A stretch of 64,000 bases of DNA from Lithodes maja. Its lineage: Eukaryota; Arthropoda; Malacostraca; Decapoda; Lithodidae. The stretch's first letter is position 1. Each line of letters begins with the position of its first letter. The notes beneath the pieces are model-generated. The model had not been told where the DNA came from, made no database searches, and saw only the letters and a program-made list of their open reading frames with translations. Both the position numbers and the translations under genes were made by a program. Below, piece after piece: positions 58,010 to 64,000 of this stretch. Location of the stretch: the NCBI GenBank assembly GCA_037953745.1, contig JBAKBP010010337.1, positions 1 through 64,000 of the forward strand, given 5' to 3'.

Positions 58010-58249
58010 ATGGGAGCTTTTAATTATCATAAACCTTTACGGGACTCGGACGAGGGCTCCCGTTCAGGGAGTATACCGAGCTCGCAAGCGAGGGACAGCC
58101 ACAGCCAAGGTGTATGGCGATACTCACAGTCGTACCTCACCCGCCGGACGATAACGCCGGCGGGCGGACCTGACGCTCTGATGACGGACGAGAACAGGTT
58201 GAGTTCCATTTATCTCTTTTCCGCCGCCAGACGCGTCTCTTATGTGCCA
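58010..58249 (+). pseudogene. DIRS gag start fused to RNase H tail
   Basis: The first 41 residues (MGAFNYHKPLRDSDEG ... VWRYSQS) equal the gag start at 10759 of copy 1. The frame then continues with LTRRTITPAGGPDALM..IYLFSAARR, which in copy 1 lies at 8250-8140, after RNase H. About 2.4 kb between them has been lost, and the fusion happens to be in frame. The G3 LTR truncates it at 58250. It is a deletion derivative with no expected function. Confidence 0.75.
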
Positions 58250-60106
58250 TGTGACGCATGTCGAGTATGAGCATGCTGTACAGAACGCCCAGTCAGGCCC
58301 CACTCTCGCTAGGATCGTCAGGGCAGGAACTTTGGCTGTAGTCTGTGTAGAGTTTCCTAACTTAGTTTATGTGAGCCGTTGTACTATAAGTATTATAAAT
58401 ATGTATTTTGTTTTCATCTGAGTCAACGAGTTCTATTTTATATCATTAGTTATAAGTGTTGTGTGTGGGACTTATTTGTAATGATGAGAGGAGAGAGAGA
58501 GATTACGTAACGGGGGCCAGTGAGTGCGCCACGCGGCAGGTAGGCCTAATTACCTCCTCCCTCCTCCCTCCTCCCCCTCAGTGCGTGGGAAATCCTTTGT
58601 CGATCCCAGATTGAGAGAGAATATTACGTAATGATTGTCAGTGGGCGGTCCTTAGTAGTTTGCGATATGCTCACTAGAGGGCCGAGTATAAAAAGGGAAG
58701 TCTCGCCATATTTTATTCAGAACTCATTAGGCAGAGCGACTTCTCATATCCCTTGCAACTATACATATTCTTCCGACTGATGTGAACTTTCTCTACTCTC
58801 TGTACCGCCTACCTTCTTCTTTTCCCGAACCTTTTTTAACCTCAATGATCCCTTTGGTGTAGAGCTAGTCAGCCAAAGTATTATCGCTTGAGTTCTCACG
58901 AGATATATGCCTATTAGATAGCCTATTTTGGAAGGGATAACTAGAATAGGATTGATTAATGTTTGTTGCACTCGTATATGCATTTCCCTGTGTATGATTA
59001 TTCATGTTCCTGTTTTCTGCTGATCTAGGTAATGCTAGACTGGGATAAGGCTACTAGAGTTGTGATTCCCTATGTGTATTAGGTTTTGTTGAACCTCTAC
59101 AATCGCAACGGAGACTTGGGAAGCCTAGGTGGTCTTTCTGACTGTGTACCTTGGGAGTTTAGCGCTGTGTTGCGAGTGAGGGCTTTTGCCTCTGCCACCC
59201 AACACTGTGCTAACTCGTTTGCTTGACTTTGAGAGGATCGCCAGGAGAGAACCAGATACTAGTGATTTGGATCTCTCAAGAGAGCATCCCGTCAATTACC
59301 GTAATTTGGCCGCACAGTCTTAAGGACCTCGCTAGGCTACGAGCCGCTTGCTCAGCCATTGTTTCCTAGCCTACTACATCCCAGCTAGACTTTGCTCGGT
59401 CAGCAGATACAGCATAGTATTGAAGCTTTCCTTATGTATGTTATTGTTTATGCACTATTGATTTCATGTGTGGCACGCATAGCTACTTTAGAGATTAGTG
59501 GCCCACGAGCACAATCCTAGTAGGCTATTGCCAGTGCATTGTCGGAGTACTTCTTTTTTATGTTTGCCATTTACTATTGTCTATTCTTATAATTCTTCTT
59601 ATGTCAATTTAAAGCCTTTAATGTTAGTTAATTGCCAGTGTGTTGCTTATTGAATTGCTGTTCAAAATCCGATACTTACTTCTTACGAGTATCCGAGAAG
59701 CATCTAACTTTATCAGAAGATTCCTTGCTCGATGCTCGAGGACTATTGTTTAACGTAACGTAATAGTGCCGATCCGAAGTAGAGGGTGGAGGACTTCTTA
59801 AGTTCTTAGTCAAGGGTGGATTACTTCGGCTTCGGCCAACACTATTCTTTGGTGTTGTTGTATTTACTTCTTTGTTTGATTGTTGACCAGACTAGATAAC
59901 TCCCGTCTCTTTATTAGTCTGTTGTGAAACGCTAGTACCGAGTTCTTGTATACCCCGTTATAGCAGATAGAACTCTGGAGGGTATTGGTGTTTTTTGTTC
60001 GGCTGGCAGTACTCTGGGGTTGGGATCGTGTGTTTCCGTTGTGGCAGCGAGCCATACTCGAGTCCTGTTTGAGAGCCCTAGTGTACCCGAGTGCCCGGTC
60101 GTAACA
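58250..60106 (+). repeat. G3 5' LTR
   Basis: 1,857 bases beginning TGTGACGCATG and ending GGTCGTAACA. Clearly homologous to the G1 LTRs but with many substitutions and small indels, so the two insertions come from diverged sublineages. Confidence 0.85.
58687..58694 (+). promoter_or_regulatory. G3 LTR core promoter
   Basis: TATAAAAA, with an initiator-like TTCAGAACT whose A (58719) is 32 bases downstream, the classic spacing. This marks the U3/R border of the LTR. Confidence 0.6.
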
Positions 60107-60123
60107 AATGGCGACCTTGCTTA
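60107..60123 (+). other. G3 primer-binding-like site
   Basis: AATGGCGACCTTGCTTA follows the LTR directly and is identical to the site in G1. The tRNA primer was not identified. Confidence 0.55.
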
Positions 60124-60320
60124 GGATTTTGTGAACAGTATAAATTTTTGCAGAGTTGTACAACATTTGTTTGTTTGTACTTTAGCGTGCATATTGAAGA
60201 ATATTTTTTTTTGTATGGCAATTAGTAGAGCATTTAAGAGACTCCAGTTAATTTAGTAATTAGTGCTTGCATAAGGAAGTTTAACACTTTTGTCTCGAGA
60301 ATTTTTTTGTGGACTTCAGT

Positions 60321-63300
60321 ATGTCGTGCCCTAGCACTGACGAGGAGCGAGAGATGCCATTTGAAGAGGTGCCGTTAGTAATCAGTGAGGAGGATGCTAG
60401 AGTTTTTGTGAGTAAGCGGTACCACGTGACGGAGGAGAGGCTGACTGGGGTGGATATTTATGGCTTGCACCTGATAGCCAAGGTTTTGGGCCTATGCAAT
60501 GTAATAGGGATGTCCAAGAGGGAGCTGATTTCCTGGGTGTTGCGTGGGCGACATGGGGTTTCGGAGGAGAGGGCGTTTGGGGGGGTTCCTCCCCAGATCC
60601 CCTCTCACTCGACTCCCACAGTGCCGTCCACTCAGTTGCCGGAGGTTAGCACTCTCCCACAGAGGGATGAGAATTGGCAGATTGGAGTGCCCTCGGGTGG
60701 TGCACATGGTGGTTCCCCAGTTTTTGCCCCCCCTCCTTCAGTAGTGGCAGCTCCCTCTTCCTGCCTGTCTCCAGATATGATATTTAGACTTGAGCTTGCT
60801 AAAATTGAGGCTGAGTCTAGGAAGCAGGAGAATGAGGCTAGGAAGCAGGAGATGGAGAATGAGGCTAGGAAGCAGGAGATGGAGAATGAGACTAGGAGGC
60901 ATGAGATTGAGGCTAGGAAGCAGGAGAATGAGACTAGGAGGCACGAGGCTGAGCTTAGGTACGACTCAGAGAAATATTGTGCTCAAATAGATTTAGATAA
61001 GACTCGTGCAGAGTCGACAGGGACTCGGATGGGCCGTGAGGGCCAAGTAAGAGAACAGTCCTTGTCCCACTTAGTCAAATTGGTGCCGGCATTTAGTGAA
61101 ACTGAAGTCACAGAATTTTTTAATCGTTTTGAGAAGAAGTGTAGGGAGCATAATTGGCCTGAAGAGAAGTGGGCAGCTCTAGTCTCCTCAAGACTTACGG
61201 GTAAGGGTCTGAAGGCTTATGATGCACTGCCTTTAGAGTCTTGCATTGACTACCCAGAATTGAAGAGAGCTGTCCTACGGGCATACGAGTTGCAACCAGA
61301 AACATATCGATTGAAGTTTCGGGGTGTTACAAAGACTAGGGAGGCGACCTTTCTTGAACATGCCCGGGACTTAAAAGATGCACTTACAAACTGGACACGT
61401 TCTGAGAAAGCTGAGACGGCCGAACAGTTGACTGAGCTGTTTCTGCTCGAGCAGTTTTATAAGTGTACTGGTGCAGAAATGACTTTAACTATTAAAGAAA
61501 AGAACCCAAAAACTCTACAGGAGGCAGCTGAGATGGCTGACCTCCGGCTATCGCTAATTCGTGGGTGCGGGTCTGCCCAGCGTAGTGAGGCAGGTAACAA
61601 GGGGCGTGACGCCCCACCCCTCCGAGTTGGTAATATATCTTATGCAAACAAGTACAAGAGTTATGATACCAAGACTGACCACAAGACTAGCACCGTCCCA
61701 TTTAAGAAGGGGCCGGGCCCTTCCCAGTACCAAGGGAAGCCCAAAGGGGAGTTGGAGTGTTATCAATGTCATAAAAAGGGGCACTTTGCAAGAGTCTGTC
61801 CTAGCAAACCACCTACAGCAGCTGTGTCTTTGGCCTGCAACATTGGTGTGTCTCTGAAGTCTTCTGAGTTTGCCCGGGGCAGTTCGTCAGAGGCTGAGGC
61901 ACAGCCAATGCAGAAGCACCTGGGAGGCTCGAACCCTGCTCAGGATGTTTTTTGCGACCATAGAGGGCGGGGTTGCGTGATGTGGGCGGGGCGCAAGCAT
62001 GGAGTAGAGGTCTTGCGTGATACAGGTGCTTCCCAGACTTTGATGAAAAACTTGACTGGCTACCCTATAAACGCGGCTCGGGTGGTAGTGGTGCAGGGTA
62101 TTAATGCAACTCGGTCATACCCGCTGGTGCGGTTGGAGTTGGAGGTGGATGGTGTGGCACGTGAATTGGATGTCGGGATTGTGGAGAAACTGCCAGTGGA
62201 GGGCGTCGACCTTCTTCTCGGCAACGACTTTGCAATGCCCGCTTCTGAGGTTCTACCCTTAGTCGTTGCCGAGAGGCCGGCCGACGTGAGTAGGGAAGAG
62301 CGAGAGTGGGTCGAGCGGTGCCAGGCACAACCCATGGCGTGTGCTGTCACCCGAGCTCGGGCAGCTAAAGTGTCACAGCCTAGTCCTCCGTCTTCAGACC
62401 AGCGGAGGAACGATAAACAGGAGGAGGCTAAAGCTGGAGTTGGTTTTAAGAGTTTTGACTCGGCGGCTCTCCTGGGTGATTCAGTATTAGCACCATTACT
62501 TAGTTCTGGAGTAGCCCCTGGGCCTGTCATCGAGAGTGACGAGGCTGGGCATGACGAGTCTCCACGACAGCAACGTTATGAACATCGAGAGAGACAGAGG
62601 GAGCAGCTCAGTATCGGGGAAGGTCATGCATTGCTCCGGGAGCAGTTAGATCGCTTGGCACCCTCAGATATACGTCGGTTGCAACTGGAGGACCCTGAGC
62701 TCCAAACGTGTGCTAATGGAGCGGTGGAGCTCGACGAGGACGGTGATGCACAGCCGGGAGATTTTTTGTATTTAGAAGGCATCCTCTATCGGCGTTTTCA
62801 AGACCCTAAACGTAGCTGGAAAAAGGGGTCCGGAGTAGTGGACCAGTTGGTGGTGCCACGGGAGTGCAGGGATAGCCTACTGAGTTTGGCGCATGACACA
62901 CCGCTGGCAGGACATTTGGGGGTAAGAAAAACGGTGGCGGCTTTGGGGAAATTGTTTTGGTGGCCGGGGATGAAGTCTCATGTGCAGTCATGGATAAACT
63001 CATGTGATATTTGTCAACGGGTCGGGAAACCGAACCAAGTTATTCCTAAGGCTCCGTTACACCCTATTCCTGTGATTGGGCCACCCTTTAGTAAAATTGT
63101 TGTTGACATGGTTGGTCCACTCCCTCCCACTAAGGCTGGAAATAAATTTTTGTTAACCATAATGGATGTTGCCACTAGATACCCCGACGCATACTCTATG
63201 AAAAATGGCATGGCTAAGACGGTAGTCAGTAACTTGTTGTGGTACTTTTCAAGGTACGGGTACCCGGAGGAGATTCAGTCTGATCAGGGATCCAATTTCA

Positions 63301-64000
63301 CCTCCAATATATTCAAGCAAACAATGCAACAGCATGGGATACGAGCAGTAGTATCGTCAGCGTATCACCCTGAGAGTCAAGGGGTGCTTGAGCGGTGGCA
63401 TGCCACCCTTAAAAGCATGCTCAGGTGTTATTGTGCTGACAACGGAAGGGATTGGGATCTTGGATTGCCTTATGTGCTGTTTGCTGCTCGGGAAGTGCCT
63501 GGTGAGAGCCTGGGATTTAGTCCAAACGAGCTGATTTTTGGACACCGTGTCAGGGGCCCCCTTAATATGCTGAGAGAAATTTGGGAGGGAACTGTGCAGC
63601 CTTGTCCATTGTTAAAGTATGTGTTTGAAAGCCGTGAGCGCATGCTTAAGAGTCTGGAGATGGCAGGTAGAAATTTGACAGAATCACAAGCTTTGATGAA
63701 GGACAGGTATGATCGCAAAGTGAGGCTCCGGAAGTTCATTGTAGGACAAGAGGTATTAATTTTGTTGCCTTTGGTTGGTAACCCCCTCTCTGCGAAGTAC
63801 ACTGGACCTTATAAAATTGTAGAAAAAATTTCAGACCTAGATTACCTTGTTGCCACTCCAGACAGGAGGAAAAAGAACCAGTTATGTCACGTGAACCTTA
63901 TAAAAGAGTATGTGAGGCGCCCCTCTGAGCCTCTCACTGTCCCTGTGTTGGCTTGTTGCGGCCGTGGTGGAGAAGGAGAGGGGGACAGTCAAGCTTCAGA
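60321..64000 (+). CDS. G3 gag-pol, Gmr1-type, open to window end (partial)
   Basis: ATG at 60321 (MSCPSTDEER), aligned with the G1 start, opens at least 1,226 codons with no stop. Parts in order: an N-terminal domain; an Arg/Lys-Glu coiled coil near residues 155-215, longer than in G1 through extra RKQE-type repeats; a SCAN-like capsid with EQLTELFLLEQFYKC near 370; the knuckle CYQCHKKGHFARVC near 480; a protease with intact DTGAS near 570; an H2C2 finger (HLGVRKTVAAL to CDICQRVG) near 865-900; an integrase core with VDMVGPL, QSDQGSNF and GVLERW. The CAG at 62986 replaces the stop seen in G1. RT and RNase H would follow beyond the window. As far as visible it could be functional. Confidence 0.88.
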   Translation, partial: MSCPSTDEEREMPFEEVPLVISEEDARVFVSKRYHVTEERLTGVDIYGLHLIAKVLGLCNVIGMSKRELISWVLRGRHGVSEERAFGGVPPQIPSHSTPTVPSTQLPEVSTLPQRDENWQIGVPSGGAHGGSPVFAPPPSVVAAPSSCLSPDMIFRLELAKIEAESRKQENEARKQEMENEARKQEMENETRRHEIEARKQENETRRHEAELRYDSEKYCAQIDLDKTRAESTGTRMGREGQVREQSLSHLVKLVPAFSETEVTEFFNRFEKKCREHNWPEEKWAALVSSRLTGKGLKAYDALPLESCIDYPELKRAVLRAYELQPETYRLKFRGVTKTREATFLEHARDLKDALTNWTRSEKAETAEQLTELFLLEQFYKCTGAEMTLTIKEKNPKTLQEAAEMADLRLSLIRGCGSAQRSEAGNKGRDAPPLRVGNISYANKYKSYDTKTDHKTSTVPFKKGPGPSQYQGKPKGELECYQCHKKGHFARVCPSKPPTAAVSLACNIGVSLKSSEFARGSSSEAEAQPMQKHLGGSNPAQDVFCDHRGRGCVMWAGRKHGVEVLRDTGASQTLMKNLTGYPINAARVVVVQGINATRSYPLVRLELEVDGVARELDVGIVEKLPVEGVDLLLGNDFAMPASEVLPLVVAERPADVSREEREWVERCQAQPMACAVTRARAAKVSQPSPPSSDQRRNDKQEEAKAGVGFKSFDSAALLGDSVLAPLLSSGVAPGPVIESDEAGHDESPRQQRYEHRERQREQLSIGEGHALLREQLDRLAPSDIRRLQLEDPELQTCANGAVELDEDGDAQPGDFLYLEGILYRRFQDPKRSWKKGSGVVDQLVVPRECRDSLLSLAHDTPLAGHLGVRKTVAALGKLFWWPGMKSHVQSWINSCDICQRVGKPNQVIPKAPLHPIPVIGPPFSKIVVDMVGPLPPTKAGNKFLLTIMDVATRYPDAYSMKNGMAKTVVSNLLWYFSRYGYPEEIQSDQGSNFTSNIFKQTMQQHGIRAVVSSAYHPESQGVLERWHATLKSMLRCYCADNGRDWDLGLPYVLFAAREVPGESLGFSPNELIFGHRVRGPLNMLREIWEGTVQPCPLLKYVFESRERMLKSLEMAGRNLTESQALMKDRYDRKVRLRKFIVGQEVLILLPLVGNPLSAKYTGPYKIVEKISDLDYLVATPDRRKKNQLCHVNLIKEYVRRPSEPLTVPVLACCGRGGEGEGDSQAS

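Larger units (their letters stand above)
51083..58249 (+). mobile_element. DIRS-A copy 3, expanded leader and internal deletion
   Basis: Starts with TTTATTAGTGGCCCC, hairpin at 51260-51277, then almost 7 kb of leader enlarged by nested tandem duplication. The leader carries a piggyBac-like MITE and a SINE/LINE tail. The coding part is reduced to a gag start fused to the RNase H tail, and at 58250 it is cut by the G3 LTR. RT and recombinase are gone, so it is non-autonomous. Confidence 0.8.
58250..64000 (+). mobile_element. Gmr1-like LTR retrotransposon G3, continues past window
   Basis: Same family as G1 but a distinct copy: full 5' LTR, primer-binding-like site, and gag-pol open to the window end. 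It is inserted in the fused DIRS-A frame. The 3' part, including RT and RNase H, is outside the window, so the target duplication cannot be checked. Confidence 0.88.

Noticed and set aside
61554..63802. Minus-strand open frames over the G3 gag-pol
   Set aside because: They are antisense to the G3 gag-pol frame, and the same shadows occur over G1.

Overview
The window looks like non-genic, transposon-dense nuclear DNA of an invertebrate animal, most probably a decapod crustacean. That host call is inference: it rests on a DIRS1-like tyrosine-recombinase element, a class known to be common in decapods, on P-like and piggyBac-like DNA elements, on several LINE lineages and tRNA-derived SINEs, and on the lack of any bacterial feature. 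I recognise no host gene. Nearly everything I can name is a mobile element or a wreck of one, often nested. Family names come from motif reading only; no database was searched.

Layout. 1-804 is a dispersed repeat (R1) that recurs at 48973-49777 and looks like part of an LTR. 1774-3354 is a cluster of tRNA-like SINE units, including two 328-bp tandem copies. 5843-6341 is a miniature DIRS-like element inside a perfect 73-bp inverted repeat. 6340-20940 is a minus-strand DIRS-like element (DIRS-A copy 1, about 8.4 kb of its own sequence). It has 37-bp inverted termini and decayed gag, RT-RNase H and tyrosine recombinase genes, and it was invaded by a TTAA-flanked insert, a SINE, a complete P-like element (12536-15961, 8-bp target duplication) and a solo LTR (18983-20866, CGGC duplication). 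20941-21780 is a LINE 3' end. 22635-25674 is a PHD-finger/RT/restriction-like-endonuclease LINE broken by two one-base frameshifts. 26693-29486 holds CR1/L2-like LINE pieces in opposite orientations, cut by DIRS-A copy 2 (29487-32392).

32393-41829 is a minus-strand Ty3/Gypsy-type element (G1) with 1.8-kb LTRs. Its gag-pol has integrase BEFORE reverse transcriptase and a SCAN-like capsid, which are the marks of the Gmr1 clade. It carries three disabling changes. 41830 to about 48972 is a second, ordinary-order Gypsy pol remnant (G2) with in-frame stops, a proline-rich tail and a duplicated 3' region. 49778-51082 is the left end of a divergent DIRS family (DIRS-B), cut by DIRS-A copy 3 (51083-58249). 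Copy 3's leader is a stack of nested tandem repeats and it carries a piggyBac-like MITE. Copy 3 is cut in turn by a second Gmr1-like element (G3, 58250 to the window end), whose gag-pol frame is open to the last base.

How the parts relate. The insertions give a relative history: R1 was hit by DIRS-B, DIRS-B by DIRS-A copy 3, and copy 3 by G3. DIRS-A copy 1 was hit by P, a solo LTR, a SINE and a TTAA element. A SINE landed in G1's 3' LTR after G1 inserted. The elements of greatest interest are the Gmr1-like pair and the DIRS-A/B/mini set, with its two-block termini, covarying hairpin and repeat-built leader.
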